22,383 nt of DNA from CAXSBR01 sp964236495 (GTDB taxonomy: Bacteria; Actinomycetota; Actinomycetes; Mycobacteriales; Jatrophihabitantaceae). The stretch spans positions 1 to 22,383 of the forward strand of contig CAXSBR010000034.1 in assembly GCA_964236495.1 (NCBI GenBank), written 5' to 3'. The notes beneath the pieces were generated by a model that was not told the origin of the DNA, searched no databases, and was given only the letters and a program-made list of their open reading frames with translations. Shown here one piece after another: positions 1 through 6,255 of this stretch. The position numbers and the translations under genes are program-made. Position 1 is the first letter of the stretch. Every line of letters starts with the position of its first letter.

Positions 1-23
1 CGCCGACGTGCTGTGCAGGGCGC

Positions 24-1043
24 TCACGCGGCACCTCCGCAGATCAGCTCAGCGAAGGCGTCCGGTGTGCAGACCCGGTACAGGCTGCGGTCGATGCTCC
101 GGCTGGCGGCCAACGCGGCGCGCAGTTTCGTCTCCCGCGGTTCATCAGGCACGACCCAGACCACGGCCGGGAAGACGCCGCCGTCGTGCTGCTCCCGGCC
201 GGTGCGCCGGTAGTGCTCGTACTGGGCGCACTTCTTCAGCAGCGTCGGTAGGGACTCTGTGGCCCGGTCGATTTCGATGAACCAGTGGTCTTCGAAGTCA
301 TCGGAGGCAGTGACGGCATACAGGTCTGGCTTCAGGATGTCGCGCTGCCCACTAGAGCCGAGATAGTCGCGCCAGCAGGCCGGTTCGGTGTCGACGCGGA
401 GAAGCTCGAGGCGCCGTGCACGGGCAGCCGTGACGAGTGCGAGGTGGGCGTCGGCGATGGCCAGGCAGTGATCGAGATGGCGCGCGGATGGCTCCTTGCG
501 GCGGGCGCGGACGCCGTCACCGCGAGCCCGCCGCAGCACCTGGTCACCGACCAGACCGATGCGCCAGACATAAGACGCCGAACCGGCCCGGATGCCACCT
601 ACGCGCCGGTCGAGATGTTCGATGAGCCGACCCGCGAAGAGCCGGGCCAGAACGCGGCGACAGATACGGGAAGAAGCACCAGAGGTGGCGTGATCAAGAA
701 AGTGCAAGGCCTGGATCTGACCGGTCGTCAGGAAGCGGTGGTCGTCAATGGATGCCAGGACGGCCAGGTCCCGTTGGCTCAGCTCTCGCTGGATACGGGA
801 CAAGCGGGCCGGTGTGGTTCGTTGCAGTTCCGGCGCCCTGTTCGGCTGCGCCCGGCGCTCAGGTGCACGCGGCGGCGCGGCCAACGAGAGAGCAGAACCC
901 GAAGACAGGGTGAGACTTTCGGGCGCACTAATCCGCTCTGGGCCCGCTACTTCGGTAGGCAGACGCCCGTCGGACTCCACGGGAGTGGAGCGGCGACCGG
1001 AGCGCCCGAAGTCCGCGCCGGGTGCGCCGACGGCGGCGGTCAT
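24..1043 (-). CDS. Replication-relaxation (Replic_Relax) family protein
   Basis: A 339-aa protein that I assign to the Replic_Relax family found on actinobacterial plasmids and conjugative elements, where it is thought to act in replication or DNA mobilisation. The first ~80 residues are low-complexity, rich in Pro, Ala, Arg and Ser, and probably disordered. Residues ~88-145 read as a winged-helix/HTH segment (SQRDLAVLASIDDHRFLTTG, then an Arg-rich recognition stretch). Residues ~238-265 carry LKPDLYAV...WFIEIDRATES, an acidic pattern seen in the C-terminal half of this family. The ATG at 1043 overlaps the TGA of the upstream TraG-like gene in an ATGA arrangement, so the two are translationally coupled. 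The stop lies 24 bases from the window edge, so the gene is complete. Family assignment is by pattern recognition; the molecular activity is not established. Confidence 0.8.
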   Translation of the reverse strand: MTAAVGAPGADFGRSGRRSTPVESDGRLPTEVAGPERISAPESLTLSSGSALSLAAPPRAPERRAQPNRAPELQRTTPARLSRIQRELSQRDLAVLASIDDHRFLTTGQIQALHFLDHATSGASSRICRRVLARLFAGRLIEHLDRRVGGIRAGSASYVWRIGLVGDQVLRRARGDGVRARRKEPSARHLDHCLAIADAHLALVTAARARRLELLRVDTEPACWRDYLGSSGQRDILKPDLYAVTASDDFEDHWFIEIDRATESLPTLLKKCAQYEHYRRTGREQHDGGVFPAVVWVVPDEPRETKLRAALAASRSIDRSLYRVCTPDAFAELICGGAA

Positions 1044-3184
1044 GTCGTCCTCCGGCGGCGGCCCGTCGCTGTGCTACCGCTGGCGCGGTCGTCGAGCAGC
1101 GCCGCGAACTCGGCCTCAATGTCGTCGAGCGGCCTGCCGTAGCGGCTACGGCTGCGACGACGCAGGTCGGCGACGTCGGCGCTGGGCCGGGCGGGTGCCA
1201 GTGTCGTGCCTGAGGCGTACGGCCGCACTTGGCCGCCGGCGAACAGGCTGGCGTAGACCTCGTACTGACCGAGGGCGGTGAAGTCATCGGCAGTCAGCTC
1301 ATGGTGGCCTTTGGCTAGGGCGATGGCGTCCTCGTGGGGTAGTTGGAAGCAGATCCGGGAGCGGGCGTTAGCCAGTACGGCGGCGCGCATGTCGTGCGGC
1401 AACTGGTCGAGGAACTGGTGGGCCAGGCTGAACGCCACGCCGTAGCCGCGGGCTTGGGCTAATGCTTCACCGAGGTCTGTCGGCAAGTGCAAATAATCTT
1501 GCAACTCATCGACGTAGACCACGACGGGGTGGCGCCGGGCGGCCGGTACCTGGCTGCGGCTGAGGATGGTCTGCCATAGTTCGGCGACGACCAGCGAGCC
1601 GAGCAGTCCGGCGGCTTCCGGCCCGATAAGCCCGCGCTGGAGCGGCACCAGCAGGATCTTCTTCTCGGTGAAGACTTGGGTGACGCTGAACCTCGGTGCG
1701 CGTTGGCCGAGGACACCGCGCAGGCCGGGCCTTAGTAGTGGGCGGAGTTTGTTCATAACCGGGGCAACTGCGGTGACGCGTTCGGCGTCGGACCAGGCGT
1801 CATACGATGCCCAGAACGGTTCGAGCGTCAGCGGGTCGCGGATACCGGCCGTCAGTGAGCGGCGGAAGCCGGGATTACTGAGCAGCAACGGCAGCATCAC
1901 CAGGGAGGCGTCCGGGCGCTGGGCGAGGGTTAGCAGTCCGGCGTACAGGATGTCCTGGGAGCGTGGTCCAACGGCGGTGCCGTAAAGCTGTTTGAACACC
2001 GCCAGGATGCCGTCGGCGACCAGTTCCGGGCGCCTGCCCCGGGTTGACAGCGGATTCAGCCCGACGGGTGCGGCGTCACTGGGGTCGACGATGACGACGT
2101 CGTCCCGGCGGCTATCCGGGATGCGGGCCAGGACCTCGGCGACCAGGTCGCCTTTCGGTTCGATGACGACGACGGCCCGGCCGTCTTCGATGTCCTGGCA
2201 GATCAGGTTGAGTAGCAATGTCGACTTGCCGGTGCCCGTCGGCCCGATGAGGTGCAGATGGTGCAGGGCGCTGCTGACGTTCAGGGCCAGCGTCGCCTCC
2301 ACGCCGGGTGCCGACGCCTCGGCAATGACCCGTTTCTTGCCCGTGGTACCCGGCGCCGGTGGCAGCCGCTTCGGGTGCGCCGCCGGCTGGCCGGGGAGGT
2401 CGTCGTCACCGAACGGCCAGCCGGTGATGGCTGCCAGTTCCTGGACGTTGAGCCGCAGCGGCCAGCGCCATGGCCGTTCGCCGGCGTGCAACCGGGCCGG
2501 CCGGTCGTGGACGAACGACAACTTGACACCAGCAGCTTCGCTGGTGCGCAAACCAGCCAGCAAGCTGAGCAGCAGCGAACGGCGCCGCTCCGGGCTTGCG
2601 GCAGTGACGCCGAGCCGGATGCTGCAGGCGAAGCCGTGGTCGGACACCTTGCTCCGCAGCGCTGTCCGCTTCTCGCCGTCGATCTGGCCACCATTGCCGC
2701 GCCAGGCGATCTGCCACCACGGCGCGACCACCGAGGACGGGCTCTGGTTCGGGATGGCCAGCGGTACCCGGCGCGGGCCGAGGACAACCTGTAGCACCAG
2801 CTGCTCGTCTGCCCGGACCAGCGTCAAGGCGTGCAGCACAGCCCGGGTAGCAGCCGTCAGGTCATCGGTGCGCAGCGGCCGGTGCCGCGTCGACGCCTTG
2901 AGCCGAACGGCGGTCGCCACTGCAGCCCGACTATCTGTGGGTAATGGCGTCAGCGTGGCCAGGCCACTGAGAACAACCCCGGCGGCGTGGACAGCGGTGC
3001 TGCCCAGCAGGTAGGTGACGCCCGCCTTACCGGCTCGGGTTTCCAGAACGATCTGCGGGCTGCGCTGATCGGCTGCCCACTGCCGTAACACCCCGATTGC
3101 CCGCTCGGCGTCGAGTGGTCGCTGCCAGTGCAGCTCACGCCACTCCAGCCGTGCACCAGTAGTGGTCGCCGGTGCGTCAGTCAT
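1040..3184 (-). CDS. Conjugative TraG/VirB4-like type IV secretion ATPase
   Basis: A 714-aa predicted DNA-translocation or coupling ATPase of a conjugative element. Residues 1-290 are the variable N-terminal part with no predicted membrane segment. Walker A is GPTGTGKS at residues 314-321, followed by VVVIEPKGDL. Walker B is VVVYVDELQD near 554-563. A sensor-like AHQFLDQLP follows at 588-596, the usual layout of TraG/TraD/VirB4-type P-loop proteins. There is no N-terminal transmembrane anchor, so membrane attachment probably comes from the small membrane proteins encoded upstream. The ATG at 3184 overlaps the end of the 75-aa gene by 8 bases and its own stop overlaps the Replic_Relax start, so the three form an operon. 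TraG-like coupling protein and VirB4-like ATPase are both possible labels; P-loop ATPase of a conjugation system is secure. Confidence 0.85.
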   Translation of the reverse strand: MTDAPATTTGARLEWRELHWQRPLDAERAIGVLRQWAADQRSPQIVLETRAGKAGVTYLLGSTAVHAAGVVLSGLATLTPLPTDSRAAVATAVRLKASTRHRPLRTDDLTAATRAVLHALTLVRADEQLVLQVVLGPRRVPLAIPNQSPSSVVAPWWQIAWRGNGGQIDGEKRTALRSKVSDHGFACSIRLGVTAASPERRRSLLLSLLAGLRTSEAAGVKLSFVHDRPARLHAGERPWRWPLRLNVQELAAITGWPFGDDDLPGQPAAHPKRLPPAPGTTGKKRVIAEASAPGVEATLALNVSSALHHLHLIGPTGTGKSTLLLNLICQDIEDGRAVVVIEPKGDLVAEVLARIPDSRRDDVVIVDPSDAAPVGLNPLSTRGRRPELVADGILAVFKQLYGTAVGPRSQDILYAGLLTLAQRPDASLVMLPLLLSNPGFRRSLTAGIRDPLTLEPFWASYDAWSDAERVTAVAPVMNKLRPLLRPGLRGVLGQRAPRFSVTQVFTEKKILLVPLQRGLIGPEAAGLLGSLVVAELWQTILSRSQVPAARRHPVVVYVDELQDYLHLPTDLGEALAQARGYGVAFSLAHQFLDQLPHDMRAAVLANARSRICFQLPHEDAIALAKGHHELTADDFTALGQYEVYASLFAGGQVRPYASGTTLAPARPSADVADLRRRSRSRYGRPLDDIEAEFAALLDDRASGSTATGRRRRTT

Positions 3185-3404
3185 CTGCCACCTCCTCCGT
3201 GGTCGGCGCCGCGGTAGCTTCCGCGTCGACTGATCCCGCTTTCAGCTCCTGCGCAGCGGCTTCGGCGGCCGCCTCGGCCATGGCGAGCTCGATCAGGGCG
3301 CGGGACAGCTTGCGCAGATCCGGCGGGTTCCGCCGGACAGCGCGCACCGAGATATGGCGGTCCTTGGGTTTATAACTGCGTGCATCCTTATGTGTTCGAG
3401 ACAT
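3177..3404 (-). CDS. Small charged hypothetical protein, first gene of the TraG operon
   Basis: A 75-aa protein with a basic N-terminal half (many Lys/Arg, up to about residue 35) and an Ala/Glu-rich, helix-forming C-terminal half. I do not recognise a family. The start is well supported: AAGGAGG lies at 3413-3419 with an 8-base spacer before the ATG at 3404. It overlaps the ATPase gene by 8 bases and is the first gene after the regulatory gap at 3405-3623, so it is co-transcribed with the conjugation genes. A role as an accessory DNA-binding or relaxosome protein would fit its charge, but that is inference from position only. Confidence 0.7.
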   Translation of the reverse strand: MSRTHKDARSYKPKDRHISVRAVRRNPPDLRKLSRALIELAMAEAAAEAAAQELKAGSVDAEATAAPTTEEVADD

Positions 3405-3412
3405 AGCGGTGC

Positions 3413-3419
3413 CCTCCTT
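3413..3419 (-). promoter_or_regulatory. Ribosome binding site of the 75-aa gene
   Basis: AAGGAGG on the minus strand, eight bases upstream of the ATG at 3404. A near-perfect Shine-Dalgarno sequence that fixes the start of the first gene of the leftward conjugation operon. Confidence 0.75.
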
Positions 3420-3450
3420 TCCTTCCTGGGTTAGTGGTATAAGCGCGGTG

Positions 3451-3530
3451 CTGAAATGATTCAGCAGTTGCGGTACAAATAGTTAATGATGAATCAATTC
3501 AGCAGTCAATGCATTGTGTCTATTGCACAA
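3451..3530. repeat. Operator-like repeat cluster in the conjugation regulatory gap
   Basis: The 10-mer ATTCAGCAGT occurs twice in direct orientation, at 3459-3468 and 3497-3506, 38 bases apart. The first copy is part of an inverted repeat CTGAA-ATGA-TTCAG (3451-3464). The second sits beside GAAT-CA-ATTC (3491-3500). A further inverted repeat TTGTG-N7-CACAA lies at 3514-3530. The cluster overlaps the candidate promoter, which is what an operator for an element-encoded repressor would look like. No regulator gene that could bind it is evident nearby. Confidence 0.45.
3481..3509 (-). promoter_or_regulatory. Candidate promoter for the leftward conjugation operon
   Basis: On the minus strand, TTGACT (3504-3509) and TTAACT (3481-3486) are separated by exactly 17 bases in an AT-richer pocket of otherwise GC-rich DNA. 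The -35 element is good and the -10 element is weak. Transcription would begin near 3474 and run into the 75-aa gene with its strong ribosome binding site. The spacer contains one copy of the ATTCAGCAGT repeat, so binding there would block the polymerase. Assigned by eye. Confidence 0.4.
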
Positions 3531-3623
3531 CACCGATTGGAGCAGTCGCGTAACCGTTTCTTGACGCGCAGACTCAGCGGAACATGGCGGCGGCGGAGGC
3601 CGACGTTCGGGCGCCTGAGTCGT

Positions 3624-3839
3624 CTACCAGTCGTTGTATGAACGGCCACGCAGCAGTAGTACGGCCACTCCGATGATCGTGCCCACGGCAACGATGCCCA
3701 GCAGCGCCCGCCACACCGCCTCAATGAGGTGCACCGCTACGTAGAGCGCTACGGCGGCGACCAGCACGGAGATGCAGGCCCCGACGATGGTGTCCAAGAA
3801 CGACGATGGCCGGTTGTGCATCTCAGGCCGCCCGCCCAT
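3624..3839 (-). CDS. Small two-helix membrane protein
   Basis: A 71-aa protein with two hydrophobic stretches, roughly residues 16-36 (TIVGACISVLVAAVALYVAV) and 42-63 (WRALLGIVAVGTIIGVAVLL), and an Arg-rich short tail, so it is probably an inner-membrane hairpin. I do not recognise a family. It overlaps the end of the methyltransferase gene by 17 bases if the ATG at 3839 is used; an alternative ATG at 3821 would start just after that stop. Neither start has a strong Shine-Dalgarno sequence. As the last gene of the small cluster it may help anchor the soluble conjugation ATPase, which is inference from position. Confidence 0.65.
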   Translation of the reverse strand: MGGRPEMHNRPSSFLDTIVGACISVLVAAVALYVAVHLIEAVWRALLGIVAVGTIIGVAVLLLRGRSYNDW

Positions 3840-4368
3840 TCAATTCGACGTCACTGTCAACCTCATCGCCCCAGACATGCCAGCCCGGGCGCGGTCGCCG
3901 GGCGAACAACTCCAGGTACGGCCCCGGGCTGCAGCGTTCGATGACGGCGTACTGCTCCTCGGGCTTGTGGCTGTGCGCCTGGCGCGGCGCATACAGCCAC
4001 GAGCCCTGGCTACGGAAGCGGATCGGTGCCGGGCCCCGGACACCGAGCAGCAGGTGCTCAGTCTGATTCCGGAGGTACCGCCCCAGGCCGAAGCTCGGCT
4101 TGCGCCAGGTCAGGATGCTGCGGTAGCCGAAACCCCACGACTCCATGACCTGCTTGCCGGTCCACAGACTGGCATTGGTCCCCCACAGCCAGAAATGAGC
4201 GTCTGGCGCAGCCAGTCCAACGACCGCAAGAGCGGCGATCCGCTCGGTGGTCATCAGGCCGTAGGAGGGACCCTTGGAGCCGACCTGCTGCAGATTCCAC
4301 GGCGCGTCAGCCAGGATCGTCGCGAAGGTGGACGGTGACTCGTCCGCTCCTCTAGGCACGGCGGTCAC
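3823..4368 (-). CDS. MT-A70 family adenine N6-methyltransferase
   Basis: A 181-aa S-adenosylmethionine-dependent methyltransferase of the MT-A70 family, members of which methylate adenine N6 in DNA or RNA. The catalytic motif IV appears as ADAPW at residues 20-24 instead of the usual DPPW. Downstream are the family hallmarks: FWLWGTN, YLRNQTEHLLLGVRG, the HSHKPEEQY segment and the SAM-pocket stretch YLELFARRPRPGWHVWGDEV. The frame stays open further upstream, but the GTG at 4368 overlaps the TGA of the preceding gene (GTGA) and gives a protein that begins just before motif IV, the normal length for compact bacterial members, so I chose it. With no nuclease partner it is an orphan methylase, perhaps protecting the element's DNA on entry into a new host. 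Confidence 0.85.
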   Translation of the reverse strand: MTAVPRGADESPSTFATILADAPWNLQQVGSKGPSYGLMTTERIAALAVVGLAAPDAHFWLWGTNASLWTGKQVMESWGFGYRSILTWRKPSFGLGRYLRNQTEHLLLGVRGPAPIRFRSQGSWLYAPRQAHSHKPEEQYAVIERCSPGPYLELFARRPRPGWHVWGDEVDSDVELNGRAA

Positions 4369-4634
4369 GGCTGGTACCACTCGTCCGCCGGCAACGTGCC
4401 AACGTGCGCAGCAGAAGTCCCCGGGCGGCTGGCCTGCAGCATGTCCGTCAGGGCATCCTGGGTAAGCTGCTGCAGCCGCTGATCGGCGCGGAACTGTTCG
4501 TGCTCGATGATCTGGCGCAGACGCCCATCCGGCGCCTTGAGTGCAATGTGGACGCACACCAGGACGGCCAGCGCGACCAGCGCCAGCAGTCCCACCACGG
4601 CGGCGACCATGACGAAGAGGTCCATCGTCGTCAC
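4365..4634 (-). CDS. Small membrane-anchored protein with cytoplasmic helix
   Basis: An 89-aa protein with one strong N-terminal hydrophobic segment (about residues 5-29, LFVMVAAVVGLLALVALAVL) followed by a Gln/Glu/Arg-rich helical stretch (RQIIEHEQFRADQRLQQLTQ). That is the shape of a single-pass anchor with a cytoplasmic coiled or helical tail. The GTG start at 4634 overlaps the stop of the upstream gene and its own stop overlaps the methyltransferase start, both as GTGA, so translation is coupled on both sides. An internal ATG three codons later is an alternative start. No family recognised. Confidence 0.65.
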   Translation of the reverse strand: MTTMDLFVMVAAVVGLLALVALAVLVCVHIALKAPDGRLRQIIEHEQFRADQRLQQLTQDALTDMLQASRPGTSAAHVGTLPADEWYQP

Positions 4635-4960
4635 GCCCGCCGCACCGAATGCGCTGTTTCAGCGACGACGTCGCTCAGCGCGATGGCCGTCAGGTCCGCG
4701 ATAGCAGCCAGGCGACCCGACGCATGGGGCACCGCTACGGCCAGCTGCGACTCCACCTGGCTGAGCAGCGCGACGTTTTGCAGCGCACGGCGGCCGACGT
4801 AGGCCACGGCGTCCGCCTTGACGGCCTGCAACTCCGCCGCCGCCTCCACCTGCGCCTGCCGCACGCTGCTACCCGCCTGCACACGTGCGATGGCACTGCT
4901 GGTTTGCCGGCTCAGCCGACTGAGGCCCCCAGACTGTTGGTACCGCTCAAGGTTGCTCAT
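4631..4960 (-). CDS. Helical hypothetical protein of the conjugation cluster
   Basis: A 109-aa, Ala/Gln/Ser-rich, probably all-helical protein. I do not recognise a family, although similar small helical proteins occur beside TraG-like genes in actinobacterial elements. The frame is open upstream to 5197 but that part has the Cys/Gly-rich look of non-coding DNA. The ATG at 4960 is preceded by GGAG about nine bases upstream, so I start it there. It is the first gene of the overlapping leftward cluster 4960-3624 and divergent from the recombinase fragment at 5112. Confidence 0.65.
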   Translation of the reverse strand: MSNLERYQQSGGLSRLSRQTSSAIARVQAGSSVRQAQVEAAAELQAVKADAVAYVGRRALQNVALLSQVESQLAVAVPHASGRLAAIADLTAIALSDVVAETAHSVRRA

Positions 4961-5111
4961 AGCGGCAAACTCCGTTCCGCCACCGCAAGGACCGGGAGAG
5001 GCGTCTACATCGCCTGCTCGCTGTAGGCGGTCGATTGCCGCGGTGGCAGAACCACCATGCGCAGAGCACCCAACCATTGGGCATGCATAAGCGTGATAGC
5101 ACCCTGAACAT

Positions 5112-5561
5112 GTGAGCCCACACCAGCCGGACGCCGAACAAACAACGGCACCGCCGCAGACGAGGACGGTGCCGGCGAAGAACGAGCTGTACCCCAACTA
5201 CAGAGGCATGATCATCGGCGAGGACATCCGGGAGGCTGACGAGTTCGACCTGCTCCGCGAACAGCTGCTTGAAGGTTACGGCTACAACACGGCCAGGGCT
5301 TATTGGGGGGACCTCGAGCACTGGCGCGACTGGTGCGAAGACCAGGACTCGCCGTTCCATCCGTTCGACTCAACGACGGAACAGATCGACGCTTACCTCA
5401 AGCAGATGGCTGTAGACGGGTATAGCCCGAACACCCGGGCGCGGCGGTTGACAGCCATACGCACTATGTGCGAACAAGCCGTTCGAGCCGCATTGATTGA
5501 TGGCAACCCCACATTGAGTGTAGGCACAGTAAAGAGACGCAAGCGGCAAGTCCCTCATTAA
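5112..5561 (+). CDS. Stand-alone tyrosine-recombinase core-binding (N-terminal SAM-like) domain protein
   Basis: A 149-aa protein matching the N-terminal core-binding domain of tyrosine recombinases. Residues ~43-140 show the four-helix pattern, including GYGYNTARAYWGDLEHWRDW, YSPNTRARRLTAIR and a terminal NPTL...VKRRKRQ, the point at which a normal integrase runs on into the catalytic domain. The protein stops there, and no Arg...His-X-X-Arg...Tyr catalytic half follows in any frame I could read up to 5661. It is therefore a truncated integrase or an adapted free DNA-binding domain. The GTG start lacks a clear Shine-Dalgarno sequence; an ATG at 5208 is possible. It reads away from the conjugation cluster, as the integrase of such an element often does. 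Confidence 0.7.
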   Translation: MSPHQPDAEQTTAPPQTRTVPAKNELYPNYRGMIIGEDIREADEFDLLREQLLEGYGYNTARAYWGDLEHWRDWCEDQDSPFHPFDSTTEQIDAYLKQMAVDGYSPNTRARRLTAIRTMCEQAVRAALIDGNPTLSVGTVKRRKRQVPH

Positions 5562-5598
5562 CCGTGCGTCGCAACGGCAACACCATGAGTACTGGATA

Positions 5599-5624
5599 AT
5601 TCGAGTAAGCGAATCTTTATCTCT
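5599..5624 (+). terminator. Weak hairpin after the recombinase fragment
   Basis: ATTCG (5599-5603) and CGAAT (5610-5614) form a five-base-pair stem with a six-base loop, followed by a T-rich run. This is a plausible but weak intrinsic terminator 38 bases after the recombinase fragment's stop. Confidence 0.3.
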
Positions 5625-5661
5625 TCCAGCCACCTCGAATTTGTGTTATAACGCTATTGAG

Positions 5662-6195
5662 ATGCTATATCCTAGTCGTCGCACCATGCCTATCATGACA
5701 CTGATACTGTTAACAGCAGGAGTCGTGCTATATGTCTCCCGGGGCTTACTTCGCGACTATATAGTGCCGCAGGCTGTGGCACTCGCTACCCTCCCGTCGA
5801 TTGAGAAGGTCACCAATATCGCCGACTCAGAACTACATCTGGATATACAATCCACGCCAGCTTATTCAAGCGATTGCATGGATGGAGGATCAGAGGGTTT
5901 CGGCCTACGGGTGTGGTGTGAGTCTGCGATTGACAGGCAAACTGCTGCCGTGGAAGAACCTGACGTCACGGGATTACCGGCACGCTTTGCGGCTAAAGGA
6001 TGGGAGAAGGTAACGAGCGATAAGCCGCTAGGCGACCAGGTCGTGCTAAATAGCTACCTCGTTAAAACAGCTTACGAACGCAGAACTGGTCCAGTACAGT
6101 GCCAAGTTTCCTACGAAGCTCGGCGGCCGAGTACGCAATCTCCAAACTACATGGTTGCCTACCGAATCGTCTGCAGTCGCGTCATACACACCTAA
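5662..6195 (+). CDS. Membrane-anchored hypothetical protein of lower GC content
   Basis: A 177-aa protein from the ATG at 5662 (ATGs at 5686 and 5695 are alternatives). An N-terminal hydrophobic helix at about residues 9-30 (MPIMTLILLTAGVVLYVSRG) is followed by an extracytoplasmic domain of ~145 residues with four Cys, at SDC, VWC, VQC and IVC, so two disulfides are possible. I recognise no family. Its codons are visibly more AT-rich than those of its neighbours, with many TAT, ATA and AAC codons and stretches such as TGTTATAACG just upstream, which suggests recent acquisition from another source or a short-lived orphan gene. It converges with the secreted-protein gene across a 60-bp gap. Confidence 0.6.
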   Translation: MLYPSRRTMPIMTLILLTAGVVLYVSRGLLRDYIVPQAVALATLPSIEKVTNIADSELHLDIQSTPAYSSDCMDGGSEGFGLRVWCESAIDRQTAAVEEPDVTGLPARFAAKGWEKVTSDKPLGDQVVLNSYLVKTAYERRTGPVQCQVSYEARRPSTQSPNYMVAYRIVCSRVIHT

Positions 6196-6210
6196 CCCAG
6201 CAAGAAAAGT

Positions 6211-6237
6211 TGGCAGCGACTAACCTCTGAACTGCCA
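6211..6237. terminator. Candidate shared terminator between convergent genes
   Basis: TGGCAG (6211-6216) pairs with CTGCCA (6232-6237) across a 15-base loop in the gap between two convergent genes. There is an A-rich flank on one side and no clear T-run, so support is modest. Confidence 0.3.
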
Positions 6238-6255
6238 GCCGGATCGCCCTTCGTA

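Noticed and set aside
285..1142. Long plus-strand frame opposite the Replic_Relax gene
   Set aside because: It is a shadow of the minus-strand gene: no family resemblance and no ribosome binding site, and the opposite strand encodes a recognised protein.
1992..3014. A 340-codon plus-strand frame opposite the conjugation ATPase
   Set aside because: Ser/Arg/Pro-rich composition typical of antisense frames in GC-rich genes; the opposite strand holds intact Walker motifs.
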